From assembly GCF_005771435.1 (NCBI RefSeq), contig NZ_VANI01000014.1:124001-188000 (forward strand): a stretch of DNA of 64,000 nucleotides. Direction: 5' to 3'. Position numbers and translations under genes: made by a program. The first letter of the stretch is position 1. Each line of letters starts with the position of its first letter. Source of the DNA: Microbulbifer harenosus (GTDB lineage: Bacteria; Pseudomonadota; Gammaproteobacteria; Pseudomonadales; Cellvibrionaceae). Positions 1 through 12,033 of this stretch are shown here, piece after piece. The notes beneath the pieces were generated by a model. It did not search any database. It was not told the origin of the DNA and worked only from the letters and a program-made list of their open reading frames with translations.

Positions 1-185
1 CTGTTAACGGATACGACGAGAAAATGGGTGCGCGCCCAATGGCGCGCCTGATCCGCGAGAAGCTGCGCAAGCCACTTGCGGAGGCTGTGCTGTTTGGAGA
101 TCTTTCGGAAGAGGGCGGCAAGGTGGAAGTGACCGTGGAAAATGATCAGCTCAAAATCAACACCGCGGTGCCGGCGCTGCATTGA
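1..185 (+). CDS. clpA: ClpA, ATP-dependent Clp protease ATP-binding subunit (C-terminal 60 residues)
   Basis: The window opens inside this gene; only the last 60 codons and the TGA stop are present, read in frame from base 3. The peptide has the Clp/Hsp100 C-terminal signature (NGYDEKMGARPMARLI, then a basic stretch ending in KPLAEAVLFGDL), which is the small D2 subdomain of the AAA+ unfoldase that feeds substrates to ClpP. Identification is strengthened by convergent infA just downstream, the usual clpS-clpA / infA arrangement in gammaproteobacteria, and by bpt and aat nearby, which make the N-degrons delivered to ClpAP by ClpS. ClpB or ClpC would be the alternatives, but the context favours ClpA. 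Confidence 0.9.
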   Translation, partial: VNGYDEKMGARPMARLIREKLRKPLAEAVLFGDLSEEGGKVEVTVENDQLKINTAVPALH

Positions 186-231
186 CGCTGTTCTCCATCT
201 GGGCAGGCTCCACAGGAAGAACTGCGCAACC

Positions 232-260
232 AAAAAAGCCACCTTGAAGGTGGCTTTTTT
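232..260. terminator. Bidirectional rho-independent terminator between clpA and infA
   Basis: A GCCACC/GGTGGC stem with a short TTGAA loop is flanked by six A on the left and six T on the right, so the hairpin with T-run reads as an intrinsic terminator on both strands. It sits between the convergent clpA and infA genes and can serve both. Confidence 0.85.
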
Positions 261-311
261 GTTGTCCGGGTCTTTGCGCTTCAGGATTATCGGCGCGGGC
301 CGGAGCGGTAT

Positions 312-530
312 TCAGCGGGCGCGGTAGGTGATTCGGCCTTTACTCAGATCGTAAGGTGTGAGTTCAACTTTGACCTTGTCACCGGTCAGGATGCGGATGT
401 AGTTTTTGCGCATCTTGCCGGAAATGTGCGCGATTACCACATGTCCATTTTCCAGTTTTACTCGGAATGTGGTGTTGGGCAGGGTGTCGATCACCTCGCC
501 TTCCATTTCAATGTAATCGTCTTTTGCCAT
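312..530 (-). CDS. infA: Translation initiation factor IF-1
   Basis: This encodes a 72-residue protein beginning [13 protein letters not shown] and ending in GRITYRAR, the standard length and ends of bacterial IF-1. It is a single OB-fold (S1-like) protein that binds the ribosomal A site with IF-2 and IF-3 during initiation. A longer in-frame reading exists upstream, but the start at MAKDD matches the family. It faces clpA across a shared terminator and has bpt upstream in the same direction, the conserved bpt-infA-clpA neighbourhood. Confidence 0.97.
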   Translation of the reverse strand: MAKDDYIEMEGEVIDTLPNTTFRVKLENGHVVIAHISGKMRKNYIRILTGDKVKVELTPYDLSKGRITYRAR

Positions 531-695
531 GCGGCAGGAACCTTTGATTAATGTGTACTTGCTATTCCGCCAGATAATTATGGCTCGCAAAATTGAGCCC
601 GGCGGTACGACGGGCGTGCATTTTGCACGAAAAGTGGCAGTACGCCAAGTGAAACCACGAGTGCGGCGGAAAAGGGGGAGAATCGTGATTGGGCC

Positions 696-1427
696 TCAGG
701 GTTGCGCCCCGTCTGACTTGAGCGTCCAGCGCCCGCCCTGGAGTATCTCCAGGGGTTGGAACTGGCTCTTATACGCCATTTTCTGGCATGCCGCTATCCA
801 ATACCCGAGATACAGACTGGGCAGCCCCAGCCGGCGGGCCCATTCAATCTGGTAGAGAATGGAGTAACTGCCGAGACCACGCTTGATTTCGTCGGGATCG
901 TAGAAGGTGTAAATGGCCGATACGCCGCCAGTCAGAACATCGGTGACCGCCGTCGCCAGCAGCTTTCCGCGCGCGCGGAATTCGAGATAGCGGGTGGTGC
1001 CCCACGCATTATTGAGGAAGCTGCGAAACTGCTCCCTGGAAGGGGGGTACATTTCGCCATCCGCGTGGCGCTCTTCAATGTAGCGCGCGTACAAATCGTA
1101 GTGTTCGCCGGTGTCGATATCGTAACGGTGAAATACGTCCAGGTCGCGATTGCGGCGCCAGCAGCGGCGCTGGGCGCGGTTGGGAACAAACAGTTCCACC
1201 GGTACCCGTGCAGGAATGCAGGCCTGACAGTCGGTGCATTGAGGCCGATAGAGATAGTTGCCACTGCGGCGGAAGCCAAGCTCCGAGAGGCGGCTGTACA
1301 GTGGCTGATCTACTGGTATCTGCGGGTCGACGAATACAGTGGTGGCTTCCCGGTCATCCAGATAGCCGCATGGGTGAGGTAATGTGGCGAGCAGGCGCAC
1401 GGAATCCAGCTGGGAATACTGGCTCAT
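696..1427 (-). CDS. bpt: Aspartate/glutamate leucyltransferase (arginyl-tRNA--protein transferase family)
   Basis: A 243-residue member of the Ate1/Bpt family, which transfers leucine from Leu-tRNA to N-terminal Asp or Glu and so creates N-degrons for ClpS-ClpAP in the cytoplasm. Visible signatures are the conserved cysteine block near residues 58-75 (YLYRPQCTDCQACIPARVPV), the AIYTFYDPDEIKRGLGSYSIL segment that forms the GNAT-like core (split here as AIYTFYDPDE and KRGLGSYSIL), and the LYLGYWI motif near the C terminus. Length is normal. aat lies 195 bp upstream in the same direction, so both bacterial N-end-rule transferases are neighbours, close to clpA. Confidence 0.95.
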   Translation of the reverse strand: MSQYSQLDSVRLLATLPHPCGYLDDREATTVFVDPQIPVDQPLYSRLSELGFRRSGNYLYRPQCTDCQACIPARVPVELFVPNRAQRRCWRRNRDLDVFHRYDIDTGEHYDLYARYIEERHADGEMYPPSREQFRSFLNNAWGTTRYLEFRARGKLLATAVTDVLTGGVSAIYTFYDPDEIKRGLGSYSILYQIEWARRLGLPSLYLGYWIAACQKMAYKSQFQPLEILQGGRWTLKSDGAQP

Positions 1428-1622
1428 GCCTAGGGGCTTCCTGTAGTGGAGTCATATAGCGCGTGTTTTGCTGCCATTGTCGCTCTCTGTTATGTCGGCG
1501 TAACTAATTCAACTAGCGAGACCTGGAGTATCGGGCGGGGAGGGTGGCGCCCAGCAAGTACCGTTAGACCTGGATTCGAGGGTAATTTGCCGACGTTAAA
1601 AACACAAACCGGCAGCTGGTCA

Positions 1623-2357
1623 CTACGCGTCGAAGAGGGATGGTGACAGCTCCGCAGGCCACGGATGAAGGAAATCCGGTTTATTCACTTCGGTCTCAAG
1701 GATTGCTTCGAACGATTCTCTGGGCACTTCTTCCGCACCGAGGCTCAGCAAATGCGGGTTGCTGACCTGGCAGTCGATCAAGCGGCAATCCCATTCGGCC
1801 AACTGTCGCACCAGATAGGCGAAGGCCACCTTGGAGGCATTGGTTGCATGGTGAAACATGGATTCACCAAAGAACATGCGCCCCACCGCGAGTCCGTACA
1901 GGCCTCCCACCAGCTCCCCATCCAGCCAGGTTTCCACAGAATGCGCATGACCAAGACGATGCATGGTTGCATAGGCTTCCACTATGTCATCGGTGATCCA
2001 GGTGCCGGACTGCCCGGCGCGTGGGGTCGCAGCACAGTTGCGTACCACACGATCAAAGGCGCGGTCGAATGTGATCTGGTAGCGTCCCTGGCGGATCACC
2101 TTGCGCAGGCTGCGGCTGAAGGTCAGAGTTTGCGGGCGCACAATACAGCGGGGCGACGGAGACCACCAAAGGATCGGCTGGTCATCGGAAAACCATGGGA
2201 ATATTCCCCGGCGGTAAGCCGCGAGTAGCCAGTCGGGCGTCAGATCACCCCCAACGGCCAACAGACCATTGGGGTCTGCAAGCGCCTTGGCTGTGTTTGG
2301 AAAGCCAATGCGCTCCGGGTCCAGCAGGGCGAGTATCTCGTCGGTACCTTGGCTCAA
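1623..2357 (-). CDS. aat: Leucyl/phenylalanyl-tRNA--protein transferase
   Basis: This 244-residue protein has the Aat family hallmarks: FPNTAKALADPNGLLAVGGD at the start, YRRGIFPWFSDDQPILWWSP around residue 48, GTWITDDIVEAY, and the GGLYGLAVGRMFFGESMF core. It transfers Leu or Phe from aminoacyl-tRNA to proteins with N-terminal Arg or Lys, marking them for ClpS-ClpAP. It lies upstream of bpt in the same orientation and downstream of trxB, separated from trxB by a terminator at 2409-2435, so it probably starts its own transcript. Length is normal. Confidence 0.96.
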   Translation of the reverse strand: MSQGTDEILALLDPERIGFPNTAKALADPNGLLAVGGDLTPDWLLAAYRRGIFPWFSDDQPILWWSPSPRCIVRPQTLTFSRSLRKVIRQGRYQITFDRAFDRVVRNCAATPRAGQSGTWITDDIVEAYATMHRLGHAHSVETWLDGELVGGLYGLAVGRMFFGESMFHHATNASKVAFAYLVRQLAEWDCRLIDCQVSNPHLLSLGAEEVPRESFEAILETEVNKPDFLHPWPAELSPSLFDA

Positions 2358-2408
2358 GGAAAGCCCCTGTCGGCGGTTTCGTTGTTGATGCGTTCAAAAT
2401 CCACGGAA

Positions 2409-2435
2409 GAAAAAGGCGGCTATACAGCCGCCTTT
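2409..2435 (-). terminator. Rho-independent terminator of trxB
   Basis: A perfect 10-bp stem (AAAGGCGGCT paired with AGCCGCCTTT, loop of four) lies 20 bp past the trxB stop. On the minus strand it is followed by a T-run, so it ends trxB transcription before aat. Confidence 0.8.
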
Positions 2436-2455
2436 GCTGGAACCTGAGTGCAGGC

Positions 2456-4043
<1,588 letters not shown>

Positions 4044-6365
4044 TTGAAGGCTGAAAGCGAAACCGAGTCTGGTCCCGCCATTCCAGACTCACTCATGGCA
4101 CGCATCCTGCGCGAGGGCGCGTTGATAGCCCTGTTGGCGGGCGCGCTGCTGGTGGGTATCAGTCTGCTGAGTTATAGCCCTGGAGATCCGGGCTGGTCCC
4201 ACACCGGTAGCGGTGGCGGTATCGACAATGCCATCGGCCCCACTGGCGCGTGGCTGGCGGATGTCTGCCTGTCGTTGTTGGGATGGATGGCCTATCTGTT
4301 CCCGATTCTGATCGGCTGGCGTGCCTACCGTATTCTGCGCGACAAAAATGCGCGCTTTCACGGCCCGCTGTTTGCGTTGCGGGTTGGTGGCCTGCTACTG
4401 CTGTTGGTGTCCGGAGCGGCCCTTGCCACACTGTGCTTTGCACCGTCGGCCGAGCCATTGCCATTCTCAAACGGCGGAATTGTAGGCACCTCGGTGTCAG
4501 GTTTTATGGAATCCGGCCTGGGCTATGTTGGTGCCACCATATTGCTGCTCGCCATGTTTGCCATTGGTGTAACCGTGTTTACCGGTATGTCGTGGCTAAA
4601 GCTGTTTGAAGATATCGGGCGCAGTGTGCTGTATGTGTTCAGTTGGATGGGGCAGCGCGTGGCACGCGCGCGCAAAGACCGAGAGGAGCAACGGGTTGCC
4701 CGCGAGGCGGTGATTGTGCGCAAAGCGGCGGTTGAAGAAGAAAAGCAGCGTACCGCCAAGCGCCAACCGCCGCAGATCGCGCCGGTGGCGCCGCCGCCAA
4801 AGCAGAGCCCGCGCGCGGTGAAGGAAAAACAGGGTGAGCTGTTCAAGGGCCCGGTAACCGGCGACCTGCCACCGCTATCCCTGTTGGACGCTCCGGAAGC
4901 CAACAAAAAGGCCGGCTTCAGTCGCGAAGCCCTGGAGGCCCTTTCCCGCCTGCTGGAACTGAAACTCAAAGACTTCGGTGTGGTTGCCGAGGTTGTTTCG
5001 GTATTGCCAGGACCGGTGGTGACCCGATTTGAAATCCAGCCTGCCGCCGGGGTGAAAGTCAGCCGTATCACCAATCTGGCCAAAGACCTCGCGCGCTCCC
5101 TGGCCGTGATCAGTGTGCGGGTGGTTGAGGTAATCCCCGGAAAATCGGTCGTCGGGATCGAGATTCCCAATGAAAATCGGCAGATGGTGCGCCTCTCGGA
5201 AGTATTGGGCTCTGAGCTCTATGAAAAGGCGGGGTCCGCGCTGACGCTGGCATTGGGGCACGACATCGCCGGCCAGCCGGTGGTGGCGGACCTGGCAAAA
5301 ATGCCACACCTGCTGGTGGCTGGTACCACCGGTTCCGGTAAGTCCGTAGGCATCAACGTGATGCTGCTGAGCCTGTTGTACAAATCCACACCGGATGAGG
5401 TCCGCCTGATTCTTGTGGATCCGAAAATGCTGGAACTCTCGGTGTACGAGGGTATTCCCCATTTGCTCACGCCGGTAATCACCGACATGAACGACGCCGC
5501 CAACGGCCTGCGCTGGTGTGTGGGGGAGATGGAGCGACGCTACAAGTTGATGGCGGCGATGGGCGTGCGCAACCTGGCGGGTTTCAACCGTAAGGTGAAA
5601 GAGGCGATTGCCGCCGGCGAGCCGCTGATTGACCCGATCTGGCAGCCGGACCCCATGTCCAGTGTGCCAGAGGCAGAGCAGACTGCTCCGCACCTCAAAC
5701 CGCTGCCCGCCATCGTGGTGGTGATCGACGAATTTGCCGACATGATGATGATTGTCGGCAAGAAGGTGGAGCAGTTGATTGCGCGGATCGCGCAGAAGGC
5801 CCGCGCCGCGGGCATCCACCTGTTGTTGGCTACCCAGCGCCCCTCCGTGGATGTGATTACCGGTCTGATCAAGGCCAACGTGCCCACGCGCATGGCGTTT
5901 CAGGTCTCCTCGAAGATCGATTCACGCACCATTTTGGATCAGGGCGGCGCCGAACAGTTGCTCGGTCATGGCGACATGCTATATCTGCCGCCGGGTACAG
6001 CCCTCCCCGTAAGGGTGCACGGCGCCTTTGTGGATGACCACGAAGTGCACCAGGTTGTGGCGGACTGGTGCCGCCGCGGCGAGCCCGAGTTCATCGACGG
6101 CATCGTGGACGATTCCAACAACAGTATCCCGGTACCCGGTATGGCCACCGAGGGTGGCGAGGACGACCCGGAAACGGATGCGCTCTACGACGAGGCGGTC
6201 GCATTCGTGGCCAAATCCCGCAAGGCGTCCATTTCTTCCGTGCAGCGCCAACTGCGCATCGGCTACAATCGCGCCGCCCGCATGATTGAGGCGATGGAAG
6301 CGGCCGGTGTGGTCTCCGCCCAGCAACCGAATGGCAACCGCGAAGTGCTGGTGCCGGCGCCTTGA
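4044..6365 (+). CDS. ftsK: DNA translocase FtsK
   Basis: A 773-residue septal DNA pump that clears the terminus and activates XerCD recombination at dif. The N terminus (about residues 20-190) has four to five hydrophobic membrane segments. It is followed by a charged linker of only about 100 residues, then the beta/alpha RecA-like motor with Walker [10 protein letters not shown] (Lys433) and Walker [10 protein letters not shown] (Asp562). The C-terminal winged-helix gamma domain is visible as [20 protein letters not shown]. The start is a TTG, chosen because GAGGT lies six bases upstream and no better codon fits; the ATG at codon 18 is the alternative. lolA follows 88 bp downstream. Confidence 0.95.
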   Translation: MKAESETESGPAIPDSLMARILREGALIALLAGALLVGISLLSYSPGDPGWSHTGSGGGIDNAIGPTGAWLADVCLSLLGWMAYLFPILIGWRAYRILRDKNARFHGPLFALRVGGLLLLLVSGAALATLCFAPSAEPLPFSNGGIVGTSVSGFMESGLGYVGATILLLAMFAIGVTVFTGMSWLKLFEDIGRSVLYVFSWMGQRVARARKDREEQRVAREAVIVRKAAVEEEKQRTAKRQPPQIAPVAPPPKQSPRAVKEKQGELFKGPVTGDLPPLSLLDAPEANKKAGFSREALEALSRLLELKLKDFGVVAEVVSVLPGPVVTRFEIQPAAGVKVSRITNLAKDLARSLAVISVRVVEVIPGKSVVGIEIPNENRQMVRLSEVLGSELYEKAGSALTLALGHDIAGQPVVADLAKMPHLLVAGTTGSGKSVGINVMLLSLLYKSTPDEVRLILVDPKMLELSVYEGIPHLLTPVITDMNDAANGLRWCVGEMERRYKLMAAMGVRNLAGFNRKVKEAIAAGEPLIDPIWQPDPMSSVPEAEQTAPHLKPLPAIVVVIDEFADMMMIVGKKVEQLIARIAQKARAAGIHLLLATQRPSVDVITGLIKANVPTRMAFQVSSKIDSRTILDQGGAEQLLGHGDMLYLPPGTALPVRVHGAFVDDHEVHQVVADWCRRGEPEFIDGIVDDSNNSIPVPGMATEGGEDDPETDALYDEAVAFVAKSRKASISSVQRQLRIGYNRAARMIEAMEAAGVVSAQQPNGNREVLVPAP

Positions 6366-6453
6366 GTTTCCAATCAGCGAGCCAGGTTCAGTCCAGGTTC
6401 ACCTGTCGAGGGCTAGGCTTTAGAGACTGGATCAGCAAATCTGGAACGCAACT

Positions 6454-7086
6454 ATGAAATGCACATTTGGGAAACGCACACTGGGCATTCTTTTTATCGC
6501 ATTGGGGCTTGGCGTCGGCACGACCGGCGCAAGCGCGGATGCCAGTGACGAGCTGAGCCGCCTGCTGCAGCCCCTTGGCTCCATCTCCGGCGGGTTTCGG
6601 CAGACCCTAAAGGACCAAAACGGCAAAACCCTGCAGAAGAGCAGTGGCAACTTTTCCGTCCAGCGCCCGGGGAAGCTTCGCTGGCAAACTGGCGAACCCT
6701 TTTCGCAGTTGCTGGTGACCAATAACCAGAAGCTGTGGCTGTACGATCCGGATCTGGAGCAGGTGACCATACGTCCGGTGGACAATCGCATGAAGGAGAC
6801 GCCCGCCCTGTTGCTCGGCGGGAAGGTAGAAGAAATCCGCGGCTCCTTCAGCGTGGAAAACAAGAAAGGGGCTTACTACCTGACCCCCAAGCGCGCCTCT
6901 GCGCCCTTTAAATCCATGGTGATCCGCTTTGATAGCAAGGGGTTGCCGGCGGCCATGACTGTGCGCGATGGCATGGGTCAAACCACCGACATTCAGTTCA
7001 ATGGCATGCAGGCCAACCCGAAGCTGTCGTCTTCCATATTCAACTTCAAACCGCCGAAAGGGACCGACATCATCCGCGATGAATGA
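6454..7086 (+). CDS. lolA: Outer-membrane lipoprotein carrier protein LolA
   Basis: This 210-residue periplasmic chaperone takes lipoproteins from LolCDE and hands them to LolB. A Sec signal peptide covers about residues 1-29 (basic start, hydrophobic [13 protein letters not shown], cleavage after ASA). The mature part has the LolA features [20 protein letters not shown], a PGKLRWQ segment and [14 protein letters not shown]. It lies between ftsK and rarA, as in most gammaproteobacteria, and its last eight bases overlap the rarA start, which suggests translational coupling. Confidence 0.95.
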   Translation: MKCTFGKRTLGILFIALGLGVGTTGASADASDELSRLLQPLGSISGGFRQTLKDQNGKTLQKSSGNFSVQRPGKLRWQTGEPFSQLLVTNNQKLWLYDPDLEQVTIRPVDNRMKETPALLLGGKVEEIRGSFSVENKKGAYYLTPKRASAPFKSMVIRFDSKGLPAAMTVRDGMGQTTDIQFNGMQANPKLSSSIFNFKPPKGTDIIRDE

Positions 7087-8443
7087 TCTTTTCCAGGCGC
7101 CGCCCCGGCACCAGCCTCTGGCCGCGCGCATGCGGCCGCAATCTCTGGCCCACTATGTGGGCCAGACGCATTTATTGGGTCCCGGTAAGCCACTGCGCGA
7201 AGCGGTGGAGCGGGGGCAGCTGCACTCCATGGTGCTCTGGGGGCCGCCCGGTGTGGGTAAAACCACTTTCGCGCGTTTGCTCGCGGAAGAGTGCGACGTG
7301 CGCTTTGCCACCTTGTCGGCGGTTCTCGCCGGAGTAAAGGAAATCCGCCAGGCGGTTGCCGAGGCTGAGCAACACGCGGCCCAGTTCGGGCGCGGCACCA
7401 TCCTGTTCGTGGACGAAGTGCATCGCTTCAACAAGGCCCAGCAGGATGCATTTTTACCGTACGTGGAGGAGGGCACGGTAACCTTTGTCGGCGCCACCAC
7501 GGAAAACCCGTCGTTTGAACTGAACAATGCGCTGCTCTCCCGATGCCGGGTATATCTGCTGCGCAGTTTGAGCCAGGAAGAACTGGTCGGCCTGTTGCAG
7601 CGGGCCCTGTCGGAAGATGAGGAGTTGCGTACGCGCAACATCCAAATGACCCCGGAAGTGTTGGAGCGCATTACCTTGAGCGCTGATGGCGACGCTCGCA
7701 GCGCGCTGAATCTTCTCGAAATCGCCTGCGACCTGTCGCGGGAAGAGGGGGGGCGCCAGGTTGTCGACGACGATGTTCTGGCGGAAGTGCTGAGCGCGGA
7801 TGTACGACGCTTCGACAAGGGTGGGGATTACTTTTACGACCAGATTTCCGCACTGCACAAATCCGTGCGCGGCTCGGATCCGGACGCTGCGCTCTACTGG
7901 TTTGCGCGCATGATCGACGGCGGCTGCGATCCGCTGTATGTGGCCCGTCGGGTGGTGCGCATGGCGAGTGAGGATATCGGCAACGCCGATCCCCGCGGGC
8001 TGGAACTAGCGCTCAACGCCTGGGATGTGCAGGAACGCCTCGGCAGCCCGGAAGGCGAGTTGGCCATAGCCCAGGCCGTGGTGTATCTCGCCGTCGCAGC
8101 GAAAAGCAATGCCGTCTACAGCGCCTACAAACGGGTATTGGCGGATATTCGCCGAGAGCCTAGCTATGACGTCCCGATTCATCTGCGCAATGCGCCCACC
8201 AAGCTCGCCAAAGAAATGGCCCACGGTGCCGAGTACCGCTACGCCCACGATGAGCCGGATGGGTTTGCCGCAGGGGAAAACTATTTCCCGGAGGCCATTT
8301 CCGGGCGCCGCTACTACCATCCGGTTAACCGCGGCCTGGAATTGAAGATCGAGGAGAAGCTGCAGCGCCTGCGCGCCTTGAACCAGGCGAGTCCCTTGCA
8401 GCGCTATTCGCCCGTGCGCGCACCGGATACGGATAAGACGTAG
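7079..8443 (+). CDS. rarA: Replication-associated recombination protein RarA (MgsA)
   Basis: A 454-residue AAA+ ATPase of the clamp-loader-like RarA/MgsA/WRNIP1 family that acts at stalled replication forks. Walker A is [15 protein letters not shown] near residue 60, Walker B is [20 protein letters not shown], and the sensor region is [15 protein letters not shown]. The C-terminal tetramerisation part ends with the family features [13 protein letters not shown] and YFPEAI. An in-frame reading extends 37 codons upstream into lolA, but the ATG at 7079 gives the conserved N terminus. It is followed by crcB after 97 bp; a CTGGCC/GGCCAG hairpin (8492-8517) lies in that gap. Confidence 0.95.
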   Translation: MNDLFQAPPRHQPLAARMRPQSLAHYVGQTHLLGPGKPLREAVERGQLHSMVLWGPPGVGKTTFARLLAEECDVRFATLSAVLAGVKEIRQAVAEAEQHAAQFGRGTILFVDEVHRFNKAQQDAFLPYVEEGTVTFVGATTENPSFELNNALLSRCRVYLLRSLSQEELVGLLQRALSEDEELRTRNIQMTPEVLERITLSADGDARSALNLLEIACDLSREEGGRQVVDDDVLAEVLSADVRRFDKGGDYFYDQISALHKSVRGSDPDAALYWFARMIDGGCDPLYVARRVVRMASEDIGNADPRGLELALNAWDVQERLGSPEGELAIAQAVVYLAVAAKSNAVYSAYKRVLADIRREPSYDVPIHLRNAPTKLAKEMAHGAEYRYAHDEPDGFAAGENYFPEAISGRRYYHPVNRGLELKIEEKLQRLRALNQASPLQRYSPVRAPDTDKT

Positions 8444-8540
8444 CGATATACACGGCGCAAGGGAATAAAAAAACGCTAAAATCGTCGCCCACTGGCCCCC
8501 AGAAACGTATCGGCCAGGGGAATAATTAAAGGGGAGTTCC

Positions 8541-8915
8541 ATGCAGTGGATCGCAATTGCGCTGGGCGGTGCCATCGGAGCAATACTTCGGCATCTGGTC
8601 GCCATCTGGAGTTTTCCGGTATTTGAAAACCGGCTTCCCCTCGGGACGTTTATCGTCAACCTGGTCGGCTCCCTGCTGATCGGCGTCGCCTACGTGGCGA
8701 TCGTGGAACGCGGCATGCTCGGGCACGAGTGGCGCCTGCTGATCATGACCGGCCTGTTCGGCGCACTCACCACTTTTTCTACCTTCTCGCTGGAAACCGT
8801 GCTGTTGTGGCACAATGGCCAGCCTTTAACGGCGCTGGCCTATATAGCGGTCAGCCTCCTGGCGTGCCTGGCGGCCACCGCGGCCACCATCTCGCTGGGA
8901 ATGAAATATCTGTAA
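8541..8915 (+). CDS. crcB: Fluoride exporter CrcB (Fluc family)
   Basis: A 124-residue, four-helix inner-membrane protein. The Fluc signatures GGAIGAILRHL near the start, GTFIVNLVGSLLIG at about residue 37, and the GLFGALTTFSTFS stretch that lines the fluoride pore are all present. It works as a dual-topology homodimer exporting fluoride. AGGGGAG lies about nine bases before the ATG. No fluoride riboswitch consensus is recognisable in the 97 bp upstream. serS starts 18 bp after its stop, and the crcB-serS pair is conserved in this neighbourhood. Confidence 0.95.
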   Translation: MQWIAIALGGAIGAILRHLVAIWSFPVFENRLPLGTFIVNLVGSLLIGVAYVAIVERGMLGHEWRLLIMTGLFGALTTFSTFSLETVLLWHNGQPLTALAYIAVSLLACLAATAATISLGMKYL

Positions 8916-10208
<1,293 letters not shown>

Positions 10209-10226
10209 GCAGTATGGAATAAGACC

Positions 10227-11606
10227 TTGCGTTACCTGCCTCTCGCTTTTGATTTGAAAAACCGCCCCTGCCTGATTATCGGGGGCGGTTCCATCGCCAC
10301 GCGCAAAGCGCGGTTACTGAATAAAGCGGAGGCCCGCCTGCTGGTGGTGGCTCCGGACATTACCGCTGAGCTGCGCCAGCTGGTCCTTGCCAGCGGCGGT
10401 GAGTACATCGTCGGCCGTTACCGCAGTGACCTGCTGGATCAGGCAGAGATGGTGGTCGCCGCCACTGCCGACAGCGACGTCAACGCACAGGTCTCCGCCG
10501 ATGCCCGCGCCCGGCGTCTGCCGGTGAATGTGGTGGACTCCCCGGAACTCTGTACATTTACCTTCCCCTCCATTGTCGAGCGCGGCCCGCTGGCCATCGG
10601 CATCTCCAGCGGCGGTTCTGCACCGGTGCTTACCCGCATGCTGCGGGCCCAGATTGAAACCCTGCTTTCACCCGGTCTCGGCCTGATCGCCGAGCTGTCC
10701 GGCCGGCTGCGCGACAGCGTTAAAGCCGCATTGCCGGAGGCTCAGCGTAAGGACTTCTGGCACTGGGTATTCAACGGCCCGGTGATCGGGCAGATAGAGC
10801 GCGGCCACAAAGCCGAAGCGGAACAGGCGGTGCTGGATGAACTGCAGCGCTGGCAGGACAAACCTGCGCCGAGCGGCGAGGTGTATCTGGTCGGCGGCGG
10901 CCCCGGCGATCCGGACCTTCTGACCTTCCGCGCCCTGCGCCTGATGCAACAGGCAGACGTGGTGCTCTACGACAGGCTGGTTTCCACGGAAGTGCTGGAG
11001 CTGGTACGTCGCGACGCTGAGCGCATCTACGTTGGCAAAATGAAGCAGTTCCACTCGGTGCCCCAGGACGATATCAACCAATTGCTGGTGGATCTCGCGA
11101 AAGAGGGTAAAAAGGTGCTGCGTCTGAAGGGCGGCGATCCATTTGTATTCGGCCGCGGCGGCGAGGAGATCGACAAGCTGGCGGAAGCCGGTGTGCCATT
11201 CCAGGTGGTGCCAGGTATTACAGCCGCCATCGGCTGCTCGGCGTATTCCGGTATTCCGCTGACCCACCGGGACCATGCGCAGTCCGTACGTTTTATTACC
11301 GGCCACCTGAAAGAGGGGGATCTGGTGCTGCCGTGGGAAGAACTCATCACCAAAAACCAGACTCTGGTCTTCTATATGGGCCTGACAGGCCTTCCCACCA
11401 TTTCCGAAAAACTGATTGCTCACGGCATGGATGCGGATACGCCGGCGGCGCTGGTGGAAAAGGGGACTACCCGCGATCAGCGGGTGATCGTCGGCACCAT
11501 TGGCACCTTGCCGGAACTGGCGGAAACCCACAAAGTTGAAGCACCGGCGCTGACCATCATTGGTGGGGTAGTGACCTTGCGTGAGAGCCTGGGCTGGTAC
11601 CAGTAA
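10227..11606 (+). CDS. cysG: Siroheme synthase CysG (multifunctional)
   Basis: A 459-residue fusion making siroheme, the cofactor of sulfite and nitrite reductases, from uroporphyrinogen III. The N-terminal half (about 1-210) is the NAD-dependent precorrin-2 dehydrogenase/ferrochelatase with [16 protein letters not shown]. The C-terminal half (about 215-459) is the SAM-dependent uroporphyrinogen methyltransferase with [15 protein letters not shown] and [17 protein letters not shown]. The start is TTG at 10227, which gives the family N terminus [10 protein letters not shown] and has GGAATAAG upstream; no ATG is available nearby. It closes the lolA-to-cysG run. Confidence 0.95.
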   Translation: MRYLPLAFDLKNRPCLIIGGGSIATRKARLLNKAEARLLVVAPDITAELRQLVLASGGEYIVGRYRSDLLDQAEMVVAATADSDVNAQVSADARARRLPVNVVDSPELCTFTFPSIVERGPLAIGISSGGSAPVLTRMLRAQIETLLSPGLGLIAELSGRLRDSVKAALPEAQRKDFWHWVFNGPVIGQIERGHKAEAEQAVLDELQRWQDKPAPSGEVYLVGGGPGDPDLLTFRALRLMQQADVVLYDRLVSTEVLELVRRDAERIYVGKMKQFHSVPQDDINQLLVDLAKEGKKVLRLKGGDPFVFGRGGEEIDKLAEAGVPFQVVPGITAAIGCSAYSGIPLTHRDHAQSVRFITGHLKEGDLVLPWEELITKNQTLVFYMGLTGLPTISEKLIAHGMDADTPAALVEKGTTRDQRVIVGTIGTLPELAETHKVEAPALTIIGGVVTLRESLGWYQ

Positions 11607-11726
11607 CGCCCCCTTTAACCGAGCATACCGACCGGTCAGGTGCGAGACGCGCCGCTTGCTGACAACAACCCGTCCACTGGCAAACCCCACTCTATACTGT
11701 AGGAGTTGTTTGCCAGTGGTGGTTTT

Positions 11727-11990
11727 ATGTTGTGGATACTGCTTCGATTTTATTGCACGCTTCTGGTGCGTGGCTTTATGCCCCGGGAGAGTGAAATTGC
11801 ACTGCCCAACGAAGAAGACAGCCATCTGCGTCGCTATTCCCGCAAATACCGGGTTAAACGTAACTGGGTGAAGAACCTATGGATTGGCTCTTCACTGCTG
11901 ATGATCTGCTTCCCGCTGTTGCCTTTTGTTCTCGGGCTGGGGCTGTTTACTTCGTTCCTGTCTTTCGCAATTCTCGACGAAACGGCCTGA
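11727..11990 (+). CDS. Small membrane protein of unknown function
   Basis: An 87-residue protein that I do not recognise. A hydrophobic N terminus (MLWILLRFYCTLLVRGF) is followed by a charged stretch rich in E, R and K, then a long hydrophobic segment (about residues 50-80, IGSSLLMICFPLLPFVLGLGLF). This suggests two membrane passes or one re-entrant hairpin. An upstream TTG at 11706 would add seven residues, but the GTAGGAG motif is then too close, so the ATG is preferred. It lies between cysG and the convergent acylase gene, with no operon partner. Confidence 0.6.
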   Translation: MLWILLRFYCTLLVRGFMPRESEIALPNEEDSHLRRYSRKYRVKRNWVKNLWIGSSLLMICFPLLPFVLGLGLFTSFLSFAILDETA

Positions 11991-12033
11991 ACTGAATCTG
12001 GTGCCTTGTCGCTCGCGAAGTGGTGACCGAAAT

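Noticed and set aside
1428-1622. Small plus-strand ORF (1446-1646) between bpt and aat
   Set aside because: No ribosome site, no family resemblance, and it overlaps the end of aat on the other strand.
4875-5819. Long minus-strand ORF of 314 codons inside ftsK
   Set aside because: It is antisense to a conserved gene, rich in His and Gln as expected for a GC-biased shadow frame, and has no family match.
8444-8540. Possible fluoride riboswitch before crcB
   Set aside because: The region has a simple CTGGCC hairpin but not the conserved pseudoknot sequence of the crcB motif.
10668-11825. 385-codon minus-strand ORF over cysG
   Set aside because: Antisense shadow of a conserved gene with low-complexity composition and no independent support.
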